64,000 nt of DNA, from contig JARGXX010000022.1 of NCBI GenBank assembly GCA_030374765.1, forward strand, positions 682,001 through 746,000. The letters are read 5' to 3'. Source of the stretch: Agarophyton chilense (taxonomy: Eukaryota; Rhodophyta; Florideophyceae; Gracilariales; Gracilariaceae). The stretch's first letter is position 1. Every line of letters begins with the position of its first letter. The notes under the pieces are model-generated. The model had not been told where the DNA came from, did not search any database, and worked only from the letters and a program-made list of their open reading frames with translations. Position numbers and translations under genes: made by a program. Of the stretch, positions 35,708 through 47,410 are shown one piece after another.

Positions 35708-36151
35708 TGTAACGCAATGACTGTTGGGTCAGCGTACGGGTCTCGACAGGTGGTAGCGTGGTAGAGCGGGTTCTAAGGTTCGAATCCCTGACGGCGACAC
35801 TCCCAGAGTATTTGGTGCAATGGGCTAGCGTCTATTGCGTAGTCCCACAGGTTGGAGCTGCGGAAACGATGGCTTGAAGACCAATTGGTGGAATTAATAT
35901 ACCAGAGGTTATTTAGTATCCTAACGGTGCCTACCGTACCCTATGGGAGAAGCGTCACTCGAGCCAATTATTTAGTACTGGCGGGGCGCTGAGGTCTCCC
36001 TGGCACTGTAAGGCTAATCTATTACGCTCATTAAAATTAATTAATAATCTACAGGAGTTTACTTGAGGTCGACCAGTCCACCTTGGCGTCTGTAAGATCC
36101 TTCAGGGCCCGGCGGCTTACAGAGCTCAACCGTTATCATCGCTCCTTCACT
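35708..36151 (-). repeat. Inner Ty3 5' LTR with tRNA-like segment
   Basis: TGTAACGC to CTTCACT. Bases 35751-35787 read like a tRNA lacking its anticodon arm: TAGCGTGGTAGAGCGGG (D arm / A box-like) and GGTTCGAATCC (perfect B box, 35777-35787). The left LTR has the same segment with mutations. Confidence 0.88.
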
Positions 36152-36642
36152 GGCTCCACTCGCCAATGAGGGTTGGTTGGTACTCTGGATCGGACAACTA
36201 CTTGTTGTAGCTAGTCCGGATCTCCGGTTAAGGAATCCCGAACAAGGAACAAGTGAGTTGTGAACCCGTTTGTTATATCCTTTACTTTAGAGTCGGGGCT
36301 CCCCTCTGTTTCTTAAGAACGGTGCACTGGGGTGAGTGCCGCACATAATAATATCTAAATGTAAACATCGTTAGCAGATTAACCCCTCTATAGTACGGGA
36401 TAATGGTTGCCACGTGGCTACACACTACGGTATATGTACTGTTGCCAATCCGATATTTCCCCACAAACGGTCGAATATGATGCGCCGTGGCAGAACTCCT
36501 ACGTTTAAAATACCACCTCACGGACTATCTGCGGGGTCACGCTTCATAACTTCATCCTAGCGGTTGCACTCACTTTTGAGTATCATCATACTTAGCCAAA
36601 AAAAAATCTTCCATCGGCATTCTGACAGTTCAGAATACTACA
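36152..36642 (-). repeat. Middle Ty3 5' LTR, distal fragment
   Basis: From CACTCGCCAATGAGGG to CAGAATACTACA it matches 16205-16683. The first five bases (GGCTC) are the inner element's target duplication; GTTAC follows at 36643-36647. Confidence 0.9.
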
Positions 36643-36647
36643 GTTAC

Positions 36648-36768
36648 TACAGTAGAGTAGTGAAGTACAGTATCATTCCACTAGATTTGGACTGGAAATA
36701 AAAACAGCTTTCGCTGTGCTGACGAGCACACAGCGAGGGGGTACTTATGATGAGCTGATCGTCTTACA
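36648..36768 (+). repeat. Outer Ty3 3' LTR, right part
   Basis: TACAGTAGAG to TCTTACA. Matches 8300-8324 and 8988-9093 of the 5' LTR, then ACAGT (36769-36773) repeats the flank at 8153-8157. Confidence 0.82.
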
Positions 36769-36773
36769 ACAGT

Positions 36774-38833
36774 CGACCTGATGAACGACTCAAAGGCTGC
36801 CGCTAAATTGAAACCAGTGAAACAAATTGAGTTTTACTTTTATGGATTCACGTTGCTGTTGCTCAATATTTGTGATAACTCCGAGTGTCGGGCAGCATTT
36901 GTTAACGCTTGTATAATTATTCCAAAAAATATCGAGATGAACGAAACCCATATATTTATTCAGCAAAACACGCACGGATTTAGATCTATATAATGATAGG
37001 GTTTTACTAGTTGAAGAGTTCAAGTCAGCACCATTTCCCTCTGATCTTTGATAGGCGCAAACGCAAGGTGGGTGTTATACTACAAGTGAAGTTCAAATAT
37101 GACTGCAGAGAAACTTAAAGTATATCATCGTAGCAAAACAGCTTTGATTAGAGAAAGTGGCGTACTGACTATGGAAATGTAAACGGCACTATCTACGCTA
37201 CCCTTCCCACGTGGCAGTGTCGCGAATTTGTAGCGAGATTGTAGAAACGGGCATGTGAACCACAGGATGTGGGTTAATACCCCGTACAACGCCGAAGGCA
37301 AGATAGTGGCACTCGTATAAGTTGTTCGACAACTGCGCAAAGTTTAGGATATTTCTGGCTTGAATGTGAGAATAAAGTAGGTTTTGTAATAGACCAAGAC
37401 TTTCGGTGCGCCTAAGTCTCTGAGCTCTACCGCCACTTTGGGAAAAATTCGGTGAGCAACTTTTGCCTTCTTTGTTTGCAAATTTTAGCGACTAATCCGA
37501 TCGGTTTGTCCGTCTTGTTTCCAAGCAGTCGCTTTCATTTCCATACTCTTGACCGTGTGTGGAGATGAAAGACAACACAGTCTTCAAAGAGCTCTCCAGT
37601 GCTTCCGTTTGTACGCGGAGTATGCTTTCACTAAACACTCATAGGTGTTTGGTGTATTGCGCTTTAAGGAACTATCTTACAGTTTTCTCTCGACTTAGAA
37701 GTGTGGTCTTGCTCGGAAACCCCTCGGACGAAGTCACAAGTCAACCTTTAGGCAAAAAACTGATCGTGATATGGATATTGTGTCGTGGAGCGTGTTTTGG
37801 CAAGGACATAACTGGTAAAGAACTCTCTTTGTCCACTTTGGCTTTGATAATGTTATAGATATATTTACCTTTGAGTATGATAAAGCAATAAAACTTTAAA
37901 CACAATCTACTACTTTAGTGAATTGGGTAACCCTATAAGAAGTATTTCTAAAATCGAGCAGAGATGGAATGCGCATTCGAGTTGTTCAAACCTTCGAATT
38001 TGCCTCATTTTCAAATGATACTATTTTACAAACTAGGATGGCAATTGGATGCTTTAGTGAACAGTTCAACATCCTTATGGTCTCAGAACGAAATGAGTGC
38101 GACTTCCAAAGTGACACCTTCTCCTTGTCCAAAATCAACGATTTTTTATGTGGTTTATTGCATCATCCGTGTGCTATCCAGATCTTACAAACCTGCTCCG
38201 AAATCATTTTGAATGCGGGAGAGATTTGGTCCCATTTTGGCCTTCGCTTACTTTCCAATTTTTTGACAGGACACAAGCTGTATTGACGAATTCGTTGCAC
38301 AGTGAACTCAAATTGCAATTCCAAACTTCAAAACTCTGCGACAACAATGAAAACATTTGTTCACTAGCAGCATTCAATTGATCTCCGATAGTGCCAGATC
38401 TATAGAGAGAATTGACAGCCCTTTCTGCACCTCGACATTTATACGCTTTCACATTCTTTAGCACGGGGCCTTTAACATATCGACATATGCCTCAATACTA
38501 CATCCATGGGCTCTCATATCTTTACCCTGGTGGCCTCTGTCGCACATAAATCTCCACTTGCGCCCTTATTCTACCACGGGCATCTTGGTTTCTAATCCCC
38601 TCGTCGCTGAAAGCTCTCACTTGCTTTCACTACTCCCACCATCTCAAGTTCTATTGCCCACGCTGTGACCCTTCGCAATTTTTTGACATTTCCACATCTG
38701 GAAGAAGACTACTTGGAATGAAATTTTTCAATAGCTTTCACCCGGTCGTTCGTGCTAGTTCGAGTCAGCCGCAACGCAAAGGTTCTTACCTACCATCTAC
38801 TTCCAATAACCTTCAGAAACACATTCAAAGCCA
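36774..38833. other. Unassigned, low-coding sequence
   Basis: Short frames occur on both strands (37559-37858 +; 38204-38464 - with a Ser/Leu-rich reading), but none has a recognisable domain or a consistent neighbour. A decayed extension of the next pseudogene is possible. Confidence 0.4.
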
Positions 38834-41746
38834 TCATCTCCGACCTCTAAGTCTACAAAACATGCGGTTCACATTGCCCACTGATGTTTCTTCTTTGCTG
38901 AGAAGACAATCTGATGCTAAATTGTCAACTATGAAGTAACATCTTTTCCGACTTCCACAACGTGACTGTTGAGAAGGAGCACTGTGATTCACAACACTGA
39001 TCACTCTGGAAATGATGGAAAGGTCCTCCCCAGTTTTTGACCCTACAGCATCGGCGGACGGGCAGGTCTTGTACACCCGAAGCCGAGATCCAATCTCGAG
39101 ACCGGCGGTTCATTTCATTATAGCTACTTCATACTTTCTCTGCCGGTGATTTAAGCTCGAAGAGTGGGCAATAACTGTCGTGTCCACTTCCAACTCAAAA
39201 ATTATATATATACGTTCATAGTAAACTGCAGTAAGTTCTTCATTCTCCACCTCAGTAGCCACATAATAGTTCTCAGAGGAAAGCAATTGAATCTCATCAA
39301 TATTACAGGGATGAATTCCTGCCATTGTACTCGGCACAGCGATGCCACCAACAAACCGTATTCTATATCTGAAAGTAACTCGATAGATGGTGTCCATAAT
39401 GTCAAGTGCTTTTGAGGATACCAAACCATCGTACTTGCGCATAAAGTACCTTCTCTACATGAAGGAAGAAAATTGTCCATGTTCGCCCTGCTTTCAACCC
39501 AATACTTATGCCTCTAAGCTCTGGCTTCATACCCTCATTTATGTACCAGATCTTTCAAAATTTCCGTTCCATCACTTTGCAATGACACAAGAAAGAAGGC
39601 CTTGTATCCTTCCACAAATATTGCACCGTTGAGTAGAGAAGCCGTTGTAAGGTTGCTTGGGTTCATGCAGCCCGAAATCTATCCAATGTATCGCTCCATC
39701 TAGTATTACGAGTATCCTGCAGGTGCCTCACACTCAAAAACTCCTTTTAAAAGATATAGAATAAAATAAAGCGTATATTTGTACAAATGAAAACTCTCAG
39801 GGTCGCTTTTGACGTAGAGCCGCTCAAACATAGAAACAAAGCGTCAATTGTTGTAATCTGTCGATATCACTTCTTTTGAGCGTTGGACGCCAACAATTGT
39901 CAACAATCTCTACAAACATTTTCCATCCTGATAGGTATGCCGTCGGTAGATGACCGTCAAGAACAAAGATACTGTAAGTCAATATGAACGACTTAACCTC
40001 TGCTGATTTTCATTCTGAAAACCCTCTTAGCGGTCCTGGCCGCCTTTTGATATGGCTAAGAATGACTTTTCCGAAACATTTAGGCTCCTCATCAATTTGT
40101 CTTTTTGAAGACTTGCTCAATGACTAAGATTCTGCTGGCGTCAGCCATAAGGGAATCAGGTTTTCGCCGATGTTGTAGAAAAAGCGCTTTGTGTCAGTCT
40201 GAAAAGACCTACAAGAGAGTAGATTAGGAAGAGAAAGAAGATATCAATCTCCAGTAGTTCCGTAGTCTTCTTGTGTATCCGATCATCTTTGTCCTTCTAA
40301 CAGTTCTAATCTCCTGATGCTTTGATCAGTTTCACTAACCGAACGCAAAGATAGACGAGACGGGTCAAACTCTGTACGAATTTAATCAGATTGTCGTACC
40401 CTGCTCGGAAAATAGTAATGTCGGTTGGACGCGACCAAACTCCCTCGATATTGAAAAAACGGCAGAGTCGCTTTCCAATACGTTTTTTTGATCCACCAAC
40501 TTTCTTCACAGCTGAAAAATCTCCAGTAAACCAAAACAGATGGACTCAAACTATTCGCAATGTTCCGTCGTAGAACATAAACTCCGTCTAACACCATGTG
40601 AGATCAACTATTGTATTTCTTCGACGAGAGGGGCAATGACCGACTGACGTTTTTCAGGATCAGTTGGTCCAGGGCTAAACGTGAAGGGTGACACGTTTTT
40701 GAATAGATATCGCTTGCGGGGTTCATGGTTCAAAAGTATTGCATCAACTGGTCACACTTTATATGTTCGTTTCCTAATCGCCGGGAAACCATCAGTGTAT
40801 AGAGATAGAAAAAAATCGTTCTTACTTCTATACGTTCCCCCAGACGCGGATTCCATCCAAGCAAAAGCTTCAAAGTAAAAAAATCCTGTCTTCGTGCCCC
40901 GTCTTGTATTTCTGCTTCCTCCGATTGTAACCAAGATTACAAAATTTTCCGCCGTATTTTGTACGTAAACATGTGCAGTAGCCTTGGCTTCAAAGATATC
41001 AATTACAAGGATTACGCGGACTGGATTTCAGAGGCTGGTCGAGGTTTACCACAAACAAAGCACTGATGAAGGGACTAGTTGTGAGAACATATGTGTCGAA
41101 GACAAATTGGAAATGATCGCATTTCTCCTTCAATTCCTGATCTCAAGTTAACGCGAGCGATAACAGTTTTCAAGCACTTATACGGTTCGTTGGTGGGATT
41201 CTGAATGTCATCTACAACTTTTTGCATTAAGCTGTGCTTGAAAAACAAGTCTTTCTAGGGCCTGTCTCTCAGAGCACACAACGAGAACTCGTCTTTGTTG
41301 TCACTCTTATGAAGGAGTCTTTCGTGTATGTCAGCAATGTCGAGGTTCTCTGCTGTAGCGTAAGCTCGAGAATTCTCTTCCTCTATGTTAATTATTTGCA
41401 TAGAATTATGGTTCACCTCAGAGGAGACTGAGCGATCTGAATTGCAATTGAACAGTTGGAGCACATCTTAAAGAACTTTTGCACCGATGAGCGGTTTACC
41501 AGGTTCTGGGGCATCAGATTTGGTTACTTCGACCTCTTGGCTAGGTCTCTTCTCATCAGGAGTAGAATTATTTCCAAAAACGCCGACTTCATGAAAATGA
41601 CAGTGGTCGGGACCTTCTTTCTTTTCTTTGCTGTACTTCGATGGATCCAGAACGCAAACTTCTTGTAAAGAAAGATGCTCTTGTTGACCTTTTTTGGAAT
41701 CCCTTTGGATATCATGCTTGGAGGTGATCTTTGCCCAGGACGCCAA
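38834..41746 (-). pseudogene. Probable tnp2-like (CACTA/Plavaka-type) transposase remnant
   Basis: Read from 41746 down. 41746-41255 stays in one frame with a single stop and is a charged N-terminal region (KITSKHDIQRDSKKGQQEHL...). Near 41065 HQCFVCGKPRP is a Cys pair. At 40934-40620 two overlapping frames carry LSLYTDGFP, then SPGPTDPEK and APLVEEIQ with HGV following: the D-G-F, P-G-P and P-L-V-E-E order is that of Transposase_21 (tnp2). 40597-40382 and 39442-38834 continue with coding-like sequence, including LTAVYYERIYIIFELEVD and NHSAPSQQS, plausible for the C-terminal part. Many stops and shifts. No terminal repeats found. Confidence 0.4.
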
Positions 41747-41879
41747 TTACTGGGGACCCTATTATAGGAGTTGCACTAATGTAGCTCATTATCGCTGTCA
41801 AAACTTGGTTCAGTCATTATTTTAACGATGGCTGACTTTCCTTCTGCGAGAGGCAATACATTTTATTTACTCGCAGAAT

Positions 41880-44305
41880 CCCTGGCTTGAAGTCTATGGG
41901 CTTTCAAATGGCTCGAATGAGATGGTTATGGTGAATCATAAGTATTGGAAAGGTTTTTTTTTATGGAACCCAAGAGATTGCTGAAAAAGAGATTCGTATT
42001 GTGCCCAGACAACCGTGCTGCCGTTCTCTGTCAGTCACCAGGGCAGGCATGTCTGGTACAATTTCACGTCTTCTCCGGGAGAAGTTTACTTTCCTTCTGT
42101 GCTTCGACATAGTTGTTCGTCTCACCCCCTCTCCCCGAGGGTATCGAAAGCTGTAAAACTGTGGAAGAAATACATGCTTTGGTTACATTCTAATTATTCT
42201 AGTATCCGGCAGTAGACTTGAAATCTGAGTTGTTGGGGAAGAAGAGTAAGATCAAAAGGGAAGCATTTTTTAGGGAGCTCGATCTCTCGTCTTTTCTGAT
42301 TGAAATTATGGAGAATGTTTATCAGGAAAAAAACGTTAGAAATATCGCAGAAGTTGATTTTCAAATGTGTTTTTAAGTTTCTTCAATGCGCAAAACGAAA
42401 TGAAAATGTGTGACCGTTTATACACACCGTCAATAACCCATAGTCTATTGAACCTTTGTTGGGAACTGAGAACAGTAAATATTTTCCCTCTATCACACCC
42501 GAAACGACTGATCTGTATGTCCATGTCTCGTTAGCCCCCGCTTGAAATATTTCTCTCAGAAACCAAGAACAAAATAGTCCGTACCTGAAAGGAGGCTGTT
42601 GGAAAGGTTACGAGGCGTCTAGACGCCCTCGAGCCGTCCTCTCGACTTCCGCTGATACCCAGTCCAAATAAGAGGCAAGGACTACATGCGATAGTCAAAG
42701 GTGAATGCGCTAATGTGAGCAGCTGTTGATTTCAGAAATGCAATGTTGCCCGAAGGAGAGGAGAAGTACATCTAATATCTCGAAGGTGAGTCTGACAAGA
42801 AACTCAAATCAGATGCAAAAAATGTTCTGGAAATGATCATGATACAAAAATTAGGAGTCGATTTCGGAGAGCTGGCCTGGAGCACCACTTCAAGAAAGAC
42901 CCATGCCATGCAGTGTGAAGCTGTTGTCCGGGCAGCTTCGGTGTTTACAGAATTTCTGGGATACCGACAGAGTAGCAACTTTTGGTGTATCAGATGGCTT
43001 GCAGAACAAAAGACGAAATCAAAATGCCCGTCAATCCCAGACGCCAAGGGCCCAAAAAGTTGAACAACGTAATATTCCACCTCCATCGATTGGAAGAGAG
43101 AATTTGAACTGTATTTAAAGCGAGACAGAGCGTCCACCAACCAATGACACTCCTGTTAATGCACACGTAGTGCCACATCTGTGTTCTCTACTTCCAGTTG
43201 TTGTTCCTGGTCGGAGTCATACGTCGTATGCATCTCATGTTCGACGTTTTCCAAGCAATCCAAGGGAGACTAAACCTTGAAAACTGGCAACCAAATCGTG
43301 AGATGTTACGCAATATGGTACGACTAGATTTGAAACATTGTCACGGAATATTTTGAGGAGATAAGAGAATGGCGACAATTTATCACCCCCATTTTCTTCC
43401 TTAGTGCATGCTAAAGCTCTACGTTTGTCATCGCATCCCACGGAAACTGTGAACAATGGACTATCTCCGAGATCTAATACTCCAAGAACTGAAATGTGGA
43501 AAGTTTTGAGCAGAAGTGAGTCTGTGGGGGATAAGGAGATACACATATACCCATCGTCCTTAGTATTCGTTCCAGGTCAGCCATCATCCGTACCGGATGA
43601 AAATGTGAACAATCCATCCCGTACGCGAGATTATTTGTCATCAGTTGTAAGACGGGCTTGAAATTTTTCCAGAGACGTATCCATCTCACGTGGAGAGCAT
43701 AATCACCCAATACGTTCCAATGCAGAGCGTCGAGCGCAATTCCCTATGCAAATCCAGAGCTCAGCCCCTTCTCTCAACAATGAAGAAATGTCAAATTTGT
43801 CTGCACATACACAACAAGATGGTAGTGGTTTGTCAGCGAGGATCAAGGAAATCACGCTTCGTTTCCGGGTGGAAGCTCCAATTGATAGCTCTCCTGCAAA
43901 TACAGAACCCCAATGCGATCCCCTTTGGAAGTTTCCAGGCATCAACATCAATTGAATATCCACAATAATCACTGAGCAACAAGTATTCAACAAGATGCGT
44001 TGAGCACAACAGTAACAGCTTCTTCTCTACCATTTCATCTAGAACACCCTGAAACACCTACTCTTTCTACATCAAACGATATAATGAGTGATATGGTTAC
44101 AGAGTTTGAGAATGCTCCTGTGCAAGGCAAAGTTAGTGACACGGGTAACGTTGGGCATCATCTTGGACGTGCTCGAAGTCGTGGCCGTCCCAGATGTTGT
44201 GGACGTGCTCAAGATCGCGAACGTTCTCGAGGTCACGCAAGAAAGAGCATTTTAGTTAGAAACCGAGGTCGAAGAGAGCGGCTTGGACGTCGAACTGCAT
44301 CCTAA
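41880..44305 (+). other. Decayed coding stretch, unknown product
   Basis: Coding-like readings follow each other on the + strand with frame changes: KSELLGKKSKIKREAFFREL (about 42215), AKNVLEMIMIQKLGVDFGEL (42815), a Ser/Pro/Asn-rich part (43404-43960), then 44000-44305 with an Arg/Gly-rich end (RARSRGRPRCCGRAQDRERS). I recognise no family. It could be a host pseudogene or part of a transposon. Confidence 0.3.
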
Positions 44306-46524
44306 GAACATACCACTTTTGGTTGTTGTGCACCGAAGAACGTTCATCATATCTCTCCAGTTGGGATTTATCAACGCGTACTCAAACCATTGACCTGAAT
44401 AGATAGATATATGAAGTATGGGTCGTTCCAACTCTCATAGGCTCTAATTAATGATACATTACCCATGTTTTTCGTATGTACTTCATATAATACTAATGGT
44501 TTCTTTTTCAACGCATTGAGGTTTTCAAATTTTTTTTTAGAGTCGACAGATTGTTCCAGTTCAGTTAGCAATGCAGATGAACAATTAGGCAACCAAGCAC
44601 GCGTGCATCTTTTGCATCACCCTAGATCCAACTCAACTGTGAAACGGGCTTCCGTTGCCGAAAGCATAGAACCCACTGCTGATGATGTCGTCGTTTCCCT
44701 TGTCGTTGTCATAGCACACATCACTAAATTAGCATGGAACAAGTTGCAAATCGATAAGCCTCACGCACGTCTCGTGCAACATGGAAACTTAGTTGAACAA
44801 GTGATTGAAATGCTTGAAAACTCTGTTCATAGTACCAGCAAATACCCGATCAGCAACATCGACTGCAGGAAAAGTGACCAAAATGAAAATGGGTTTCAGT
44901 GACATAGGAACGCTTATACCTAAAGAACACAAGTATCCAATAATGACCAAACGCGTGACATTTGCCATACCACGACATAAAAGCCACGTAAAGCGGTGAC
45001 ACGTGCAGACAGGAGGAAGCCTGAACAACAAATTACAACGTGCCCCTTGTAATCTGTCGTTCAAGCCTCCTCTTGTCTGCATATATATTTTGCTGGCGGG
45101 AAAAAGCACATCACGGCGGGCCGAGCTAGGTGCCGTGTAGCGAACGCCACAGATGACTTCGAAAGCGCGCTTTGTCCCGACAAGTTAACGTAGTTTGTTG
45201 AACATCATCCTCTACAGAAGCTGAGTAGATACGGACGGCTGCTTTTAGGGCATACCGGTTGCCAAATTCGTGAAATATCTGATCTTCTCAATTCGTCTCT
45301 GAGCACCCCAGCTGACTCAGCTTACTTCTATCGGATAGAAGTACGGCAACCAATGATCCATAATCCTTGTTGATAACGAAATGCGTACCGCCACATTGGA
45401 CATTGTGAGTTAAAGGAGTGTCCGCAAGCCGCAAGATTGTCGTTCGAGGTGTGATCTCGAAAGTTAGCGCATGGCTGACTGATTGCGTGCTGCTACTTAA
45501 GTAAGGCGAACTTGGGCAGCGTGGGCATATGTTCTACTGATTCAAAGCAACCTAAACTGAATTACAGATGTATCTGTGCTTTAGATAGCACAGTGATGGT
45601 ATCACAGTGCAGAACCCAATCAATTTTCTGCTGTTTGGTTTGTACAAAAATTAAAATCCGTCCTTGCAAATTATACTTAGAATATAGTGACGATATTGGC
45701 ATGATCTCATTGGCTGCTCATGGTGACGATAAAAACTGTACTTTGGAGCTGTCCATCTCTTATGCGGAGAAGTCGTGCCACAAATACCAGCGATACCTTT
45801 TTCGTGTATGCATGGTAACATTAAGTGCCAGTTTGTACGATTGGATTCATCCTAAGTTCAAACGTCATTGATAAAGAAGCAGAATCCTGAAAGGGTTAAC
45901 AAAATGAAACGTGTTCTTCCATTAGGTATCAAAGTTTTCAAGTAGACTGAAAGCGAGGAGCGGCTGAGGAGAAGAAATTCCCATGACAAGGTTCACATTG
46001 CCTGTGCTTCTTATGCTAATCCGTATCTAGAAGCTGAAACGTGCGAAAGGTCTCGTCTAATTCTACCCGGCACGCGCTAGAAGTCATTTTCTTGCGACAG
46101 CAACTTCAAAATTTCTCTAAAACAGAAGAACAGTGAGAAAGCCAAACGTTATAGAGCAAGACTGAGGACAAGATAGGATAAGAGCCCAAGAGGTCGATAC
46201 CATGAGCGAAAACGTAACTGTCGTTTCCGAGAAAAAGAGTAAGAGGAGAAAGAACCAACTCCACAGCTGAATAACGTGAAAGAGATAATAATGTGTTCTT
46301 GAATCATGCTGCTGAAAGCTCGGATAACGGTAACAAGGAAAAGGTTGAGAGCTAGTATCATGTACACACAGTTGCAGACGTGTACAAAGTAAGGAGGTCT
46401 TTTCATGTCTTCATGTCGTCTACGAATCCGAATCAAATGGAGAAATTGTTTCGTGTTTACAAGGGCTTCAGTAGTGATCGAAAAATAAGCGATAGGAGCA
46501 CCTCTTTATAAAATCATTTCAGAC
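44306..46524. other. Unassigned sequence with scattered short frames
   Basis: Frames of 95-145 codons occur (44465-44902 +, 45512-45871 +, 46149-46436 -). 45512-45871 has regularly spaced Cys and His residues (YRCICALDS, CCLVCTK), suggestive of a zinc-binding segment but not identifiable. An inverted repeat (AGACAGGAGGAAGC / GCCTCCTCTTGTCT) brackets 45007-45079. Confidence 0.3.
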
Positions 46525-46529
46525 GTTCT

Positions 46530-47244
46530 TGTAGTATCCGCTCTAACGGAGAGAGCAGACACCTGCGACAGCGTTCGCACTGCCGATGTGTCGCTTGCGG
46601 CGAAGGAAAAGGGGTGGTAGAGCTACAACACCAGCGAGCTGGAAGTGGGGTGTAAGGCCACTACTCGCCAGCGAGGGTGAACAGTGCAACTGTAAAAAGT
46701 TGATTGGACGTAGGTACGAGACGGCTCGTGAAGTGGTTGGGGGCTGACTATTTATTATAGCTCGTCCGGATCTCCGGTTAAGGAATCCTAAGCGAGAAAC
46801 AGAATAGTCATGATGCCAAGTTGTCTCCTTTACTTGGAGTCGGCGCTCACCTCTGGTACACTATATACTGTGTACCAGGGTGAGTGCCCAAATAAATATA
46901 TAAATAATACCCAGTGGTCGGCCACTTAGCCAAACCACTGTATGGGTATGGTTCCTAATGGACGTCTAGCTACAAAGGGTAGTAAAGCCCTCGAAGTGGA
47001 TCGCCACTACATGCGCCGTTGCCAATATGGCATTCCCCTAGGAAGGGTCGCAACTATGCGCGCGCCGTGGTAAGCCACTCGACCCATGACGACACGTGTT
47101 CCACTAACACATTCTGCCTCTAGGCATCCTATGTGGGATGCCGGTTCATAATACCATGCTGATGTTAACACTCACTCATGAGTTCCAACCGCGACTTCGC
47201 GAAAAACCAACCTATCGGATTCCCCGGCATAGTAGAATACTACA
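46530..47244. repeat. Solo LTR, TGTAGTATCC family
   Basis: TGTAGTATCC to ATACTACA, flanked by GTTCT (46525-46529) and CTTCT (47245-47249), a target duplication with one change. Close relative of 6656-7322. Confidence 0.88.
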
Positions 47245-47410
47245 CTTCTCCAATGAGGTAGTCCACAGTAACCACAGCAAACATTAACTTGTCGTCCTTA
47301 TACTATAATCGGTTCAAATCTTCGTCACAATCAATAATAACCTCAACTTTTGGATTCGCAAATTGCGCATCCGCCAAATCGTGAAACTGAGATAGCCCAA
47401 GTGGCTTGCA

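Larger units (their letters stand above)
26096..36151 (-). mobile_element. Inner Ty3/gypsy chromovirus, inserted in the middle 5' LTR
   Basis: About 10.06 kb, bounded by LTRs 26096-26542 and 35708-36151 and by the duplication GGCTC (26091-26095 and 36152-36156). Removing it restores the LTR: AAGGCTC joins CACTCGCCAAT, as in the intact copy at 16200. Order on the - strand: 5' LTR, primer site, gag, protease, RT-RNase H, integrase, chromodomain, then an opposite-strand frame, polypurine tract and 3' LTR. By position it is the youngest of the three, yet all its domains carry stops or shifts. Confidence 0.92.
16070..36642 (-). mobile_element. Middle Ty3/gypsy chromovirus, inserted in the outer 3' LTR
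   Basis: LTR termini TATAGTATCC (16070) and ATACTACA (36642) are flanked by the exact duplication GTTAC at 16065-16069 and 36643-36647. Joining the flanks restores the outer LTR sequence, as comparison with 8300-8324 shows. On the - strand the order is 5' LTR (25966-36642, split), primer site, gag, protease, RT-RNase H, integrase, chromodomain, an oppositely oriented frame, polypurine tract, 3' LTR (16070-16683). The inner Ty3 element lies in its 5' LTR. Without that insertion it is about 10.5 kb. Confidence 0.9.
8158..36768 (+). mobile_element. Outer Ty3/gypsy chromovirus, host of the nest
   Basis: A degenerate Ty3 element on the + strand. Its 5' LTR starts at 8158 (TGTAACACTACAAGC); its 3' LTR starts at 15904 (TGTAACAATACAAGC), is cut at 16069 by the middle element, and resumes at 36648 to end CTTACA at 36768. 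Target duplications ACAGT lie at 8153-8157 and 36769-36773. Internal order is gag, protease, RT, RNase H, integrase, chromodomain. A pogo-like transposon sits between the integrase tail and the end of the chromodomain. The span given includes all nested insertions; the element itself is roughly 6 kb without them. Confidence 0.85.

Noticed and set aside
35741-35800. A tRNA gene
   Set aside because: It has D- and T-arm sequences but no anticodon arm and no acceptor pairing, and it is repeated inside both LTRs of a retroelement.
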